Numbered from the stretch's first letter, positions 53,454 to 63,917 are shown. The stretch is DNA of 64,000 nt from Semisulcospira habei (GCA_036245525.1 BTPG01000004.1:211961507-212025506), one strand, 5' to 3'. Translations and numbers: made by a program. Notes: generated by a model not told the origin, from the letters alone.

Positions 53454-53578
53454 TTACAAAGCGTTTAATTGTTTTTCTTCACGGGCAAGTCTGTGTAAAG
53501 TCATCGCTGCTACAATAACGACGTGACCGCGAATGCCGAGTTTCCGCGATAGATTGAGGCTGACGAAAAATACAGTTA

Positions 53579-53665
53579 ATGTTAACCCCCTTGTGCATAC
53601 AGCCACCGGTACTATACGCGGGGCCCAGGCAGGCTCATGAGGATCTGTGCGTCTCAGTCGCCGAC
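53579..53665. repeat. Truncated family D/C start
   Basis: GTTAACCCCCTTGTGCATAC then ACCGGTACTATACG and a lone family C right arm (GGCTCATGAGGATCTGTGCG). Confidence 0.6.
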
Positions 53666-53810
53666 TTTGGGGACGTTGCGCGGCGGGTTTCAGTCAGTGC
53701 CGCCTGTGCTCAGTCCGGTAGTGAAGACGTATTATCGTTCTTGGTTCTGGAGTGTTGCGTGCGCCAAGAGTACTTTGATCTTGGAGTCTCAGTGTGACTA
53801 CGACGGGTGT

Positions 53811-53872
53811 GCCGGTCTGTGATTTTGGGCCTTACGGCCTAAGGCCTTAAGGTCCAAAATCACAGACCAGCA
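53811..53872. repeat. Foldback element, family F
   Basis: GCCGGTCTGTGATTTTGGGCC is mirrored by GGTCCAAAATCACAGACCAGC around TTACGGCCTAAGGCC. Confidence 0.88.
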
Positions 53873-54016
53873 CGCAGTTTGATTAAAAACCCAGAGCTGG
53901 TGTCATTTTTTTTCCTTCTCCATTCCACCCTTTTCTTACATCAGCGAGAACAGTTAGAGGTAAAAATAACGGTAGAAAGCCAGCCCTCGTAGCTTTTAGT
54001 GTTGTTATTTGTACCG

Positions 54017-54180
54017 GTAAAATCCCCCGTCGGTACACACTGAGTGTTTTTGCGTCCGCTTAGCTAAGACAGACAATGTTAGTCTTTGGAGGAGAAAAAA
54101 ATGAAAAAGTGAGAAAAAGAATCCTTGAACACTTAGTGTTTTTGTGTCGGTGTAGCGAAAATAGTAATTGTTAGTCTTGC
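54017..54180 (+). repeat. Two-unit degenerate direct repeat
   Basis: ACACTGAGTGTTTTTGCGTC / AATGTTAGTCTTTGG recurs as ACACTTAGTGTTTTTGTGTC / AATTGTTAGTCTTGC about 90 bases later. Confidence 0.7.
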
Positions 54181-54185
54181 GAGTG

Positions 54186-54270
54186 TGCGCTCCACTCCCC
54201 ACCCCAACCCCACCCGGCCTCTCCGCAAGAAGAGGCGGGGTGGGGTGGGGGATGGGAGAGGGGTGGAGGG
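54186..54270. repeat. C-rich / G-rich inverted repeat
   Basis: CCCCACCCCAACCCCACCC faces GGCGGGGTGGGGTGGGG across GGCCTCTCCGCAAGAAGAG. Confidence 0.75.
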
Positions 54271-54434
54271 CATTGCAGAAGTGAAGGGATAACACACACA
54301 CACACACACACCACTTCCGTGTAACTTAATTAGTGAAGGTAATTTTGAAGGAGTCAGTAATTGAACAAGAAAACAGGAGCAATATCTCTTTGTGAAAGAA
54401 AAAGAAATGTAAAGAAAAAAAATCCCACATAATT

Positions 54435-54526
54435 TTAACCCTGTGCGTGTCGGTAGCGGTTTTCGTCGCGATGATTCCGACAGGAATCATCGCGACGAAA
54501 ACCGCTACCGACATGTAAAGGGTTAA
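54435..54526. mobile_element. Foldback element, family B, near-perfect
   Basis: TTAACCCTGTGCGTGTCGG to CCGACATGTAAAGGGTTAA around GATTCCGACAGGAATC. TTTTCGTC faces GACGAAAA, where other copies have TTTTTGTC facing GACAAAAA. Confidence 0.93.
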
Positions 54527-54681
54527 ATCTCTTTTGAAATCGAAAGAAGAAGAAAAATCGAGCCGCGCAGGGAGGGTGGGGGTGGAACTGACTTGAAGCT
54601 AACACAAAGTAAACTAGATAAGCAGAGCCTCCAGTCTATTATTATATCACAAATAACCTAAGTGCTAGACAGGTAGTTCAG

Positions 54682-54832
54682 CTAACCCTTTGGCTGTCGT
54701 TAGCGATTTTGTCGAGGTGATTCCTCAGCTAACCCGTTGTCTGTCGGTAGCAGTTTTTGTCGATGTGATTCCTGCAGGAATCATCTCGTCAAAAACCGCT
54801 ACCGACAACCAAAGGGGTTAGCTACATGCTGC
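54682..54832. mobile_element. Family B foldback with an extra left half
   Basis: A partial left arm (GCTAACCCTTTGGCTGTCG, 54682-54725) is followed by a complete copy (54729-54832) ending AAAGGGGTTAGC. Flanks are AGCTAA / TTAGCT, not TTAA. Confidence 0.85.
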
Positions 54833-54918
54833 GTTCGTTTTTTTTTTCTTTCTCCCTCAGTCACGATTTTTATCTACTTCGGTGCTTCTTCTGTTCAGCG
54901 GTGTTACATAAGCCAGAA

Positions 54919-54941
54919 AGGGGGGGGGGGGGGGGGGGGGA
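54919..54941. repeat. Poly-G tract
   Basis: It has about 22 guanines. Confidence 0.9.
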
Positions 54942-55115
54942 CAATGGCACATGTGATTTTTTAAAGACACAGAGAAACAAAGAGATTTAAAACATATTTT
55001 TATTTATTTATTTATTTGTTTTAAAGCTTGAAGACTGAACCAGGCAGAACAACCTGTTTTCTTTAAAAGGAAAGAAACTTGAAACTAGAACTGGACCAAG
55101 AAATAGCAGACAAAG

Positions 55116-55116
<1 letters not shown>

Positions 55117-55184
<68 letters not shown>
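55117..55184. repeat. (GA)n microsatellite
   Basis: It has about 34 uninterrupted units. Confidence 0.95.
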
Positions 55185-55186
<2 letters not shown>

Positions 55187-55707
55187 GCCGAGGCAGATAG
55201 ATTAGCTCGACTACACTAGGTTGAACGAGTAGCACGTATTCATCACCCCAGCAGCAACACGTGGAATTTTTCACACCGCTTGTGCTCTTAGCTTCTTCTT
55301 CTTTTTTTTCTTTCTTTCTTTTTTACCTGGGGGAGTTATTTTTCAACGCCAGGATTATTTGTGAGGCTGACTTCACGGCACAGGCTTGAAGCCGGCCGGC
55401 ACTGAACCGGCCCCATTTCTCCCGACTTCTTCAGAAGGCGCATTAGCGCCGACTGAGAGGCATAGATAGATGAACCCCGACATCCCAGTGAGCACTACAC
55501 GGGCCTCTGTCCGAGGCCCTTTTGCTCGCCGAGGATGTACTAGAAGAGGTCAGCATTGGCAAGGAATATTCTTTACTATAAAAAAGTGTATTTTTCTCTC
55601 TAGTAACATTTTGTAGGACTTGTTTCCCCGATGACTAGATCCTCAGTTCATCTAAGACCAAAAGACGCCGGCAGGCCTACTCACGAGTCATGTACAACAT
55701 GTACTGA

Positions 55708-55946
55708 CCCCTTCCCGCACTGCCGAGAAGAACCGAACACGTGACGATTCAACTGCAAGAGACATAGATCCTCATGAGCCCCCGCAATCGCGGGGGCTCA
55801 CGAGGATCTATGTCTCTTGCTTGGACCAGATCTCTTGCTTGGACCAGATCCTTGGGATCTTTGTGACTTTCCGTCGTTGAATGAACAACTTGAAGATTTC
55901 AGAAATACAATGTACGCTGAAGTGGCCGCCGACAGGGAAAGAGTTG
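55708..55946. mobile_element. Foldback element, family C, reversed
   Basis: ACCCCTTCCCGCACTGCCGAG on the left, GCCGACAGGGAAAGAGTTGA on the right. The hairpin at 55751-55820 is perfect over about 33 bases per arm around CCCCCGCAATCGCGGGGG. A 20-base piece (TCTTGCTTGGACCAGA) is duplicated at its right side. Confidence 0.88.
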
Positions 55947-56147
55947 ACGTATTAATAATACCTGCGAAGGCATTGTCGACAGCGAACCTATGACTGTGAG
56001 ACTGCGGCAGGGGCTCGTGCCTGAGAATCAGTACACGGGCTATATAGAGGTGTGATGAGGAACTTTTAGTTCACAAGGCGTCAGTACCAGCAGCTGGGCT
56101 GCACTGAGGGTCCGCGTGAAAATCGGCGCCATAGTCAGTCCGGGAAT

Positions 56148-56250
56148 TTAACCCCTTTGCGACGTGAGTCAGTCGGTGGCGGGTTTTTGTCGCGATGATG
56201 CCTGCAGGAATCATCGCGACAAAAACTGCTACCGACACACAAAGGGTTAA
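56148..56250. mobile_element. Foldback element, family B
   Basis: TTAACCCCTTTGCGACG to ACACACAAAGGGTTAA, centre GATGCCTGCAGGAATC, TTAA on both sides. Confidence 0.92.
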
Positions 56251-56554
56251 AGTACTATTACGCGTAAATTTGAAGACACATTTCGGCACCATTTGTGTTT
56301 GTTATGCCTTGTAGACACACATAATGAGCCGCTTTAACAGCGTTTGGGACACGCAGCAAAAGCACACGCGTAATCGCACTTATTTATTCTGCGCTGCCGT
56401 TATCGTGTCAATCTATTTTTTAGCTGTTTCTCGTACTGATAACGTTGTATTTATAGAACGGTGTGGAGTCATTGTCAGGTTACTTGATATAAAGACGACG
56501 TGTGCTGAACTGGATTGTCCTGTGTCTAAATAAACTATAACTAGACCTGTGCGT

Positions 56555-56625
56555 AGCGTTTCGTAACCATCTGTTACAGAAGTGTATATTTGAACAGTTA
56601 CAGGTAGTGGGCCTTTAAACTAAAA
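56555..56625 (-). repeat. Dispersed 70-bp piece, inverted copy
   Basis: TAGCGTTTCGTAACCATCTG to GGTAGTGGGCCTT is the reverse complement of 63918-63990 and related to 48905-48975. Confidence 0.75.
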
Positions 56626-56711
56626 AAAATAAGAAGGGAAAGTGGCTGCATTAGGGATGTTCCCTGACCGCTTCGCTCGCGTCGTTGCTAAGCCGGGAAG
56701 ATATGCTATGC

Positions 56712-56832
56712 TAACAAGAGGCATAGATTCTCATGAGCCACTGCTGCCACAGTGGCTCACGAGACTCCATGCCTCGTGAAGAAGGTAGCGGCCTCCCCAA
56801 AAGTGTTCATGAGAATCTAGGTCTCTTTCACA
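56712..56832. repeat. Family C foldback hairpin with extra right arm
   Basis: CAAGAGGCATAGATTCTCATG is mirrored by CACGAGACTCCATGCCTCGTG; another arm (TTCATGAGAATCTAGGTCTC) follows. Confidence 0.75.
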
Positions 56833-57079
56833 TCGACAGTGGCTGGGTGGCAAGGATTAGGCGGTTCACTTGCAGAAGCCGGCGGCGAAGTGGGTCTAGT
56901 CTAGCTTTTTGCCTCCCCGTCTAGTTTTGTGGTTGCTCTGTTCTCGTCTTCAGTTCAACTGTGGTACATGGTCTCTGTCTGAAAAACTGAAAGAAGGTTT
57001 TATTAAGCTGTTTGTATGTATAGTACTCGTCTTTCCAGCTCAGTGTGCCTGTTTCTAGTAAAAGCTGGACAGTACTGAG

Positions 57080-57180
57080 GCCGTTGTTTTATGCGCTCAG
57101 TGCGGGTCGGTCAGTAGTGAACCAGTGAGCTAAAGTCAGTGGCTGATGTCAGCCTCTTCAGTGTCCAGGCCGGTCTGCCC
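57080..57180. repeat. Decayed family E-like fragment
   Basis: GGCTGATGTCAGCCTCTTC at 57142 matches one family E arm; the partner is missing. Confidence 0.4.
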
Positions 57181-57427
57181 GCGCGGCACCTCAGTTTCGC
57201 TTACTGTGGATTCTTTGAGCTCGCAGCAGCTTTCTGCAATGTCTAATTAGTCAAATGTAGTGTAGGCTCCAAATACAGTAATACTCAGGGCCGCATGCGT
57301 TGTTGAAAAAAAAAAAAACGTTTTTCCGCAGTTCGGTCAGCCTCACGATTCTCAAAAGATCACCGACAGTGTCGTCTTTTCTGGTTTATATATGCCTGTC
57401 ACAGCACAGTCGTACTGTGCAGACAAA

Positions 57428-57746
57428 TTAACCCCTTCACTGTCAGCGGTCGCAGATTGTGTTTCTGAGCTTTCAAGCTTTGTTAACCCTTTGGCTGTCG
57501 GTCGCGGTTTTTGTCGCGATGATTCCTGTCGGAATCATCGCGACAAAAACCGCGACCGACAGCCAAAGGGTTAATTCATCACCAAGAAGCCCCAGTCTTC
57601 CGAAAAACATGGGTGCACATTTGATGGCGTCTGCAAGAGGCCGCGTAGGCGATCCTCACGAGCCCCCGCAACTGCGGGGTCACATGAGGATCTATGTATC
57701 TCGCAGTTGGATCGTGTGAACCATTTCTCGGCAGTTAAGGGGTTAA
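57428..57746. mobile_element. Family C foldback element interrupted by a family B element
   Basis: TTAACCCCTTCACTGTCAG on the left and GGCAGTTAAGGGGTTAA on the right. The hairpin (57632-57710) is GCAAGAGGCCGCGTAGGCG and a partly matching mirror. The insertion lies at the same internal TTAA as in the copy at 37402. Confidence 0.9.
57483..57574. mobile_element. Foldback element, family B, nested, perfect palindrome
   Basis: From TTAACCCTTTGGCTGTCGG to its exact mirror around GATTCCTGTCGGAATC. Every position of the arms pairs apart from the central bases. TTAA on both sides. Confidence 0.95.
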
Positions 57747-57987
57747 TCAATGACTAGACTCTTGATCCAAAGAAACTGGTCTCTACGTGGGCAGTGAATA
57801 GGTCTCTTTTCAGGCAGGCGTTCGTTAAGCCAGCCGTCTCGCGTTTGTCGTGTCGTTTGGGTCCAGAGCGTCTTTGCCGTTTGAGCTGCGCAAAAGCTGA
57901 AGACCGTCTGCGGTCTTTGTCATCTGGACAATACTTACATTTAAACAGGAAAGCCCACGTGCTGTTCAGTGGTCATTCTAGTCTATA

Positions 57988-58087
57988 GGCCGTAACCCAT
58001 CGGGCCGGCGTCGGCCGCCGTTGGCCTGCGCACAGCTGTGCGCAGGCCAACGGCGGCCGATGTCGGTCCGTGTGGCCTTTTGCGCAC
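57988..58087. repeat. Foldback element, family E
   Basis: CGGCCGCCGTTGGCCTGCGC against GCGCAGGCCAACGGCGGCCG around ACAGCTGT, with the trailer GGCCTTTTGCGCAC. Confidence 0.88.
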
Positions 58088-58477
58088 TGGGAAGTTGCTG
58101 CGTCCTCACTTTGTGTATTATCTTGTCTCCATTGTGTCAGTTGAACAGTTATCGCGCTGCGGTCATCCGTGTTTGACAAAAGTCTGAACTGAACAGTGTG
58201 CATTTCTATAGAAAAACAAGTTGTTCATACAAAAAAACAACAACAGTTACACGCTGTGGATGGTAACTCTGTGGTGAACTACAACAGAAAAGGAACGCTG
58301 TGACGGACAAAAGAAAGTCAGTTTGTGTGTACATCAGCAACGCTATTGTGTTTGGATTACTTGAGTGAGCCTGAGTATAAATTGGGAGTGTCCACGCCGT
58401 CAAGATGCTTTCCAGGTTGAGAGATTCACTTCTGTGCTGTGTCCAGTCCAAAAACATGGTACGTTACGCATGATTTA

Positions 58478-58575
58478 TTGCTCTGAGGAGCAAAAGAAAT
58501 GCGACATTTTTGGGGGAATCGGTGTTTCCGATGATTCCAATATTGTTGCATTTCTTGTGCTCTTCAGTATACTTT
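58478..58575. repeat. Foldback element, family K, copy 2
   Basis: GAGGAGCAAAAGAAATGCGAC is mirrored by GTTGCATTTCTTGTGCTCTTC; the inner arms are GAATCGG/CCGATGATTC around TGTTTC. Confidence 0.8.
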
Positions 58576-58607
58576 CAAACTTCCTTCACATATTTTGTTG
58601 GGTGGTT

Positions 58608-58694
58608 TATCCCATTTGGCCCCGAGGCACTGCAGGAGGATGTGGCTCGACCATGATAATTCAAGGGTAGTGCCAGATTAGCTTGGCGCCATTA
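58608..58694. mobile_element. Family A foldback, right half missing
   Basis: CCCATTTGGCCCCGAGGCAC, then the complete left arm to AGCTTGGCGCC, then unrelated sequence: cut at the hairpin tip. Confidence 0.8.
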
Positions 58695-58880
58695 CTCGAA
58701 GTACGCAGAGATCGATCAACTTGTAGTTCAATGCTCGTACGTATAAAAAAAGATTCCAAGCACTTACTCCTAAGGCCATTGACTGTCTGCGTGTATTGAT
58801 TTTTTTTGTGCTGTGAATTTCATCAATTTCCCGCGCCAGACGTCAGTTGTACCGAACACGAGTCATACCACACCCTCACT

Positions 58881-58930
58881 TCGCACTTTGGCTGTCGGTA
58901 TCGCTTTTTGTCGCGATGATTCCTGCAAGG
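58881..58930. repeat. Family B foldback, right half missing
   Basis: CTTTGGCTGTCGGTATCGC to GATTCCTGCAAGG; cut at the hairpin centre like its family A neighbour. Confidence 0.75.
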
Positions 58931-59255
58931 ACAAACTTAAACGCGCTACAGAGGAATAGATGGTATGCCGCCGAACGGTACCGTCAGTAGCAGCCGTCAT
59001 GGGGTTAAAATCATGTCTCGTTTGCTTGGCGTCCCCTCAGAGCACTGCCCTTCAGCAGTCCTGACGAAAACATTGTTATGAAACGCCTCAGCTCCTTATT
59101 CGGCTGTGGTGAATGATGTTGTGAAACTGAGGATTTATTTTTTTTTATTATTATTTTTTTTTAACAGTTGGTTGTCTCTAATGTTAATGCCGTTTAAATG
59201 TCTCGCACTTAGAAAAAGACCGCTGGCCCAACGTACACACGTGCTTGCCCTCGTT

Positions 59256-59538
59256 TAACCCGATCAGTGCCAAAGAAATTTGAACACCACCCCTAGTGTT
59301 GCAAGAGGTATAGATCCTCATGAGCCCCCGCAGTTGCGGGGGCTCATGAGGATCTATGCCTCTTGCTGACACTACTTTGAATCCACGTTCCTGAGACAGC
59401 CAGGTTTAAAAAAAAAAAAATATATTTTGGTGTTAAATTAACGATGGAGAAGGATGGACCATGATAATTCAAGGGTAGTGCCAGATTAGCTTGTTGATGA
59501 AAAACGCAGCTTGCGTCAGCTGGCACTGAAAGGGTTAA
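59256..59538. mobile_element. Family C foldback element, reversed, carrying a family A left arm
   Basis: TTTAACCCGATCAGTGCC to GGCACTGAAAGGGTTAA. The hairpin at 59302-59365 is perfect around CCCCCGCAGTTGCGGGGG. Positions 59443-59496 hold a truncated family A arm (GATGGACCATGATAATTC). Confidence 0.88.
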
Positions 59539-60322
59539 CCCCATTTCATCCTGAGGCTGATTTTGCCGTCAGATTTGTTAACTGTCATATGAAGGCTACG
59601 TTACAGATCTAGGAGACAGATCAACTATTTTAGTTCAAGGGTGGTGCCAGAACCCCATTTCATCCTGAGGCTGATTTTGCCGTCAGATTTGTTAACTGTC
59701 CTATGAAGCCTACGTTACAGATCTAGGAGACAGATCAACTATTTTAGTTCAAGGGTGGTGCCAGAACCCCATTTCATCCTGAGGCTGATTTTGCCGTCAG
59801 ATTTGTTAATTGTCATATGAAGGCTACGTTACATATCTAGGAGACAGATCAACTATTTTAGTTCAAGGGTGGTGCCAGAACCCCATTTCATCATGAGGCT
59901 GATTTTGCCGTCAGATTTGTTAACTGTCATATGAAGGCTACGATACAGATCTAGGGAACAGATCAACTGTTTTAGTTCAAGGGTGGTGCCAGAACCCCCA
60001 TTTCATCCTGAGGCTGATTTTGCCGTCAGATTTGTTAACTGTCCTATGAAGCCTACGTTACAGATCTAGGAGACAGATCAACTGTTTTAGTTCAAGGGTG
60101 GTGCCAGAACCCCATTTCATCCTGAGGCTGATTTTGCCGTCAGATTTGTTTACTGTCCTATGAAGGCTACGTTACAGATCTAGGAGACAGATCATCTGTT
60201 TTAGTTCAAGGGTGGTGCCAGAATAGCTTGGCGCCCGAGGCGCCAAGCTATTCTGGCACCACCCTTGAACTATGAGTCAAATTTATTCCAAGCAATGGGT
60301 GCATCAGGATGAAAAGGGTTAA
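59535..60322. mobile_element. Family A element whose left arm is tandemly repeated six times
   Basis: Units start at 59537, 59651, 59765, 59879, 59993 and 60108 (period 114, once 115). Each runs AACCCCATTTCATCCTGAGG to GGGTGGTGCCAG. Only the last continues through a full hairpin (centre GGCGCCCGAGGCGCC) to GGATGAAAAGGGTTAA. TTAA bounds the whole array. Confidence 0.95.
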
Positions 60323-60535
60323 GTGAAAGCTGCGCTTCGACCTTGCTGCACAAATGCCGAATGAAAAATGTGTGAGAGATAGGAAAAATAATGGCAGACG
60401 AAAATGCGGCATGCCTGTGTATAGATCGACACTAAACGCATTACAAGGCCATTTCCTGCAGTCTGGTCATTCGCTACCACTCTTTTCCGCTTTGCACGGT
60501 AGAGAAGCGTGTACCGGAAGCAATGCCCTTATATG

Positions 60536-60645
60536 GCAAAAGCCAGCATGTCCGTTTTTGAGAAAAGCGAGTCTTTTATTGATGTATGCAATGCCCCGAA
60601 ATCTCGCTTTTGTCACGTCATTTTGGGAAAAGTGACATTTTCATT
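60536..60645. repeat. Foldback element, family H
   Basis: GCAAAAGCCAGCATGTCCG, then GAGAAAAGCGAG, with a short mirror (CTCGCTTTTGTC) and a second one (GGGAAAAGTGACATTTTC). Confidence 0.65.
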
Positions 60646-60649
60646 GTAA

Positions 60650-60706
60650 AGCTTGCTTAGGGGCTGGCGCAGGACTAAGCTCTCTCATGCAGTTGGCCCA
60701 CAACGC
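60650..60706. repeat. Family J single arm
   Basis: GCTTGCTTAGGGGCTGGCGC to CTCATGCAGTTGGCCC, matching the right arm and flank at 53150-53195. Confidence 0.75.
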
Positions 60707-60742
60707 CCAATGCCGGCTTTTGATATATTATGCACATGTGAG

Positions 60743-60812
60743 CTGGTCCGTGATTTTGGACATTACGGCCCGCCGGAAGGTCGTGAGGTCTAAAATCACA
60801 GACCAGCACAAA
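60743..60812. repeat. Foldback element, family F
   Basis: GCTGGTCCGTGATTTTGGAC is mirrored by GTCTAAAATCACAGACCAGC around TTACGGCCCGCCGGAAGG. Confidence 0.85.
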
Positions 60813-60934
60813 TTATAACTGTGCCGGAAGACTGAACCGCCCCGCCAATGCTGTGATATGCAAATGTGTCAGTGTGACCGTGACATTGCTGCTATGTGAC
60901 CGTTAATCTGCGGCCGGGCTGGAATCCAAAGCTA

Positions 60935-61152
60935 CGATTCCACAAGCACGAGTCCGATACGAGTACGATCCGAACCCGATGCAGTGATGCAAATTTCCTT
61001 CTAAAATTGCGTCATTTTCGCTCGAAGTCGGATGCGAATTCGTTTCCGCATGGGGCGGCATATGGAAACACACAAACACTGTGAAAAGGACTCGCACGAA
61101 CTTTTCTGTTTCGGACCCGCTTCTGATTCGGATCGAATTCGTATCGGATTCG
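60935..61152. repeat. Imperfect inverted repeat rich in CGAATCCGATACG-like motifs
   Basis: CACGAGTCCGATACGAGTAC near the left end faces ATCGAATTCGTATCGGATTC at the right. Inner sequence is weakly symmetric (GGATGCGAATTCG). Possibly another, older foldback family. Confidence 0.5.
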
Positions 61153-61154
61153 TG

Positions 61155-61371
61155 TTTATCTCATTCTACCCCAGACACACCACAGCAAGATAAGGATCGA
61201 CCATGATAGTTCAAGGGTGATACCAGAATAGCTTGGCGCCTATGGGCGCCAAGCTATTCTGGCATCACCCTTGAACTATCCGGCATGGTCGATCTGTGTC
61301 CTGCACTAGAGTGCAGTCTTCAGAGGACAACGGCAAAATTTGGGGATTTCGGTGTTGGGGTAAAATGAGTT
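61155..61371. mobile_element. Foldback element, family A, reversed
   Basis: CTCATTCTACCCCAG to TTGGGGTAAAATGAGTTA; core GATACCAGAATAGC around GGCGCCTATGGGCGCC. A five-base insertion (CGGCA) lies in the right arm. Confidence 0.9.
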
Positions 61372-61610
61372 ATGGAAGCGTAGCTGTAAGATAGAAAATC
61401 ACAGGCCAGCACCGCACGGCTGTAATTAGGTCCCAAATCGCGGAGCAACGCACACGTAGAATCAAAACTGGCGTGAGCTCCGTCTTCGCAATTGTACGGA
61501 CTAAGTAGCAGTTTGCATTGCCTGTCTAGACACCCCTCCCTCAGGACTAAGTTCATTGTAACTGATGGTCAGTTTATATGATACAGTTGTTCTTGGCACG
61601 GTTTCAGGTC

Positions 61611-61686
61611 GGCAAGAGACATAGCCGGATCGTCATGAGCCCCCGCTGACGCGGGGGCTCATGAGGATCCATGTCTCTTGCAGTTG
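61611..61686. repeat. Foldback element, family C (hairpin)
   Basis: GCAAGAGACATAGCCGGATC to GGATCCATGTCTCTTGC around GCCCCCGCTGACGCGGGGGC. Confidence 0.88.
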
Positions 61687-61698
61687 TGGCAGAAGGCA

Positions 61699-61745
61699 AT
61701 GGGGGGGGGGGGGGTGGGGGGGGGTGGGGGTGGGGGGGAGGTGGG
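61699..61745. repeat. G-rich tract
   Basis: It is guanines with regularly spaced single T. Confidence 0.9.
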
Positions 61746-61954
61746 TTTGGAGCGTCACATCTGATTGTTTTTCTTTAAATTTTATCCTGAAATGTTCAAT
61801 AGTGTACTTATCAGCATCCGTATGGTAAGTTTAGCAGTTGTTAGTGGGCTCATGAGGATCAGTACCTCTTGCATTTAAGTGGTTTTCTCTGTGTTTTGGC
61901 AGTTAAAGGTTTAGTTTTTTTTTTCTCAGTTTGTTATCAAGAAATGACAAATAT

Positions 61955-62489
61955 ACTTGTTTTCATCCCTTTCACACGACCAATTACTTTAGCGCAAACC
62001 GTACCATGTGACTGGGATACAAAAACCCTTGTACCGACAAATGGCCGACTTTTTGTAGCCCTCTTTCTGACGCGTCTTGGATGCCAGTTTTGTCCTATAA
62101 AAGATCATCAAAACGGTCTAAAGTACAAAGTTACTTAGTGTTGTTCGAAACAACAGGCACACTGCTGGAGACGGCAACGTCATGAAAGATTTTAAATTAC
62201 CGTCATAATTCTATTATGTATGAAAGTATATTCCTTTGTCGTCAGTCATGTCTGGCGTGATTCAGGTCGGAAGATTTCTACTTGATTTCTTTTATGAAAA
62301 CATTGGAGGAATGTAAACAAATACGTTATTGGTAGCAGGGGCTTGCTGCACGGACCCTTGTAGGCCTTCGGGAGGTCAAAGGAACCATTGTACCCCTCAG
62401 GCATTCGGCCTTCGAGGTACAATGTTTCCTTCGACTTCCCTCAGGTCTACAGGGTCCGGCCGTGTAGCAAACCCCTGCGACGAATAACT
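61955..62489 (-). repeat. 550-bp dispersed element with terminal hairpin (family L), copy 2
   Basis: It is the reverse-complement relative of 45170-45722, with the hairpin at 62325-62489 (GTTATTGGTAGCAGGGG start, CCCCTGCGACGAATAAC end). Confidence 0.85.
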
Positions 62490-62559
62490 TGTATTATCAG
62501 TATCCGAAACAACGAGTCAACAATTGTCTCTGAGATTAGCTTGTTCTGACAGGGTAAGG

Positions 62560-62830
62560 GTTAACTCTTCTCAGAATGATAAACTTTTCAGTTGCGGCGG
62601 CTTATGAGGATCTATTTCTCGTACGGCTGACTGGTTTTCGCTAAATTTTGGCAGTTAGTGGGTTAGTGGGTTATTTTTGAATTTATGAGGATTTATTTCT
62701 CGTTCAGATGGGTGGTTTTCGCTGAGTTTTGGTAATCAGGGGTTAAATCTGATTATTATTTAAATTTATGAGGATCTATTTCTCGTGCAGATCGGTGGTT
62801 TTCGCTGAGTTGTGGGAGTCAGGGGGTTAC
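62560..62830 (+). repeat. ~90-bp tandem repeat derived from family C right arms
   Basis: Three units of TTATGAGGATCTATTTCTCG then TGGTTTTCGCTGAGTTTTGG, each related to the right half of a family C element without its left half. Confidence 0.75.
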
Positions 62831-63124
62831 GTGTGATAGTGAAGCATACTAAACTTATCGTCATCCGAACAGCTCGATGAGTCAACATCTACGCCATATT
62901 CTCAGTGGGTGATTCACACAAAGTTTCGTACAAACTTTTTGTGATAGTACTGTATATATCAAGGAGTCTAGACGTCTGGCTCTGGCGATTACGAATTACA
63001 GCTGAATCAGCGATTATTCATCCACCGTGACGCATCTTCTTCGATCGGAAACAGCGGTCAGACTCTGCAGCCGATTCCAAAGCGCGTATATGTTATACAC
63101 CACAACACGCGTCTCAGTTGGAGA

Positions 63125-63216
63125 TGCATAGGTAGTGATAGTTCAAGAGTGGTGTCATATTATTAGCTTGGCGCCTGGCCATGATAGTTCAAGGGTAGTG
63201 CCAGATTAGCTTGGCC
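63125..63216. repeat. Two family A left arms in tandem
   Basis: GTGATAGTTCAAGAGTGGTG...TTGGCGCC and GATAGTTCAAGGGTAGTGCC, both without right arms. Confidence 0.75.
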
Positions 63217-63430
63217 CGGAGACGTTTCCAAAGTCAGCATTTTGGAAACTTCAGCCCTGACCCAGTACACAAGAGACAGATCGACCATGATAGTCCAAGG
63301 GTGGTGCCAGAATAGCTTGGCGCCTGACAAGGCCCCAAGGTAATCCGGCACTACCATTGAACTGTAATGGTTGAGCCATCTCCCAGTGGTACCACAGACG
63401 ACTCTCGAATTTGCCAAAGTTAGTATTAAT
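63217..63430. mobile_element. Foldback element, family A (diverged)
   Basis: GAGACAGATCGACCATGATAG, core CAGAATAGCTTGGCGCC against an eroded right arm (CCAAGGTAATCCGGCAC). Its left flank (AGCCCTGACCCAGTACAC) matches that of the copy at 43075. Confidence 0.8.
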
Positions 63431-63536
63431 TGCGAAGAATAATACCCGCAGGAGGTAACGTGGTCAGGCACAAGTCTGTCGCTGTTTTTGTCTGCTGTGC
63501 CGTACGTACAAACGGCAGGAACATTGTGAATTAATA

Positions 63537-63716
63537 AACCCTTTTTATCCTGATACATTAGTGCTTGAAAATAATTTGACTAGGACAGTTCAAGGGTGGT
63601 GCCAGAATGAAATGGTTGATCTATCTCCTCAGTAATCTGTAATGTAGCCTTCATAGGACAATACGCAAATTAAAAAAAAAAACAAAAAAAAAACACCAGC
63701 CTGAGGATGTAAGGGG
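63537..63716. mobile_element. Family A foldback with hairpin tip deleted
   Basis: The outer parts (TTTTATCCTGATACATTAG on the left, GTAGCCTTCATAGGACAATA on the right) remain, but only the left arm GTTCAAGGGTGGTGCCAG survives of the core. Confidence 0.75.
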
Positions 63717-63917
63717 ACAAGGAAAAGACCTGTACGGAATCCAAGCATGGGTCAGCATTCCAGGCTTGAGTGCAGTTACTTTCTAGTGTGACGTCCCTCA
63801 GTCCAAGTGGTCACAATACAGGTGCCAAAAACACTCAGCGATTGTGCGCCCCACCCTGACAAGACACACGCTCCACCTGCTCACGAGTTTCGCGACGCTG
63901 TAACCTCTTATGTTGAA

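Noticed and set aside
59184..59372. Short minus-strand frames over family C hairpins
   Set aside because: The recurrent peptide-like string seen at many sites is just the hairpin arm translated; it is a repeat, not a gene family.
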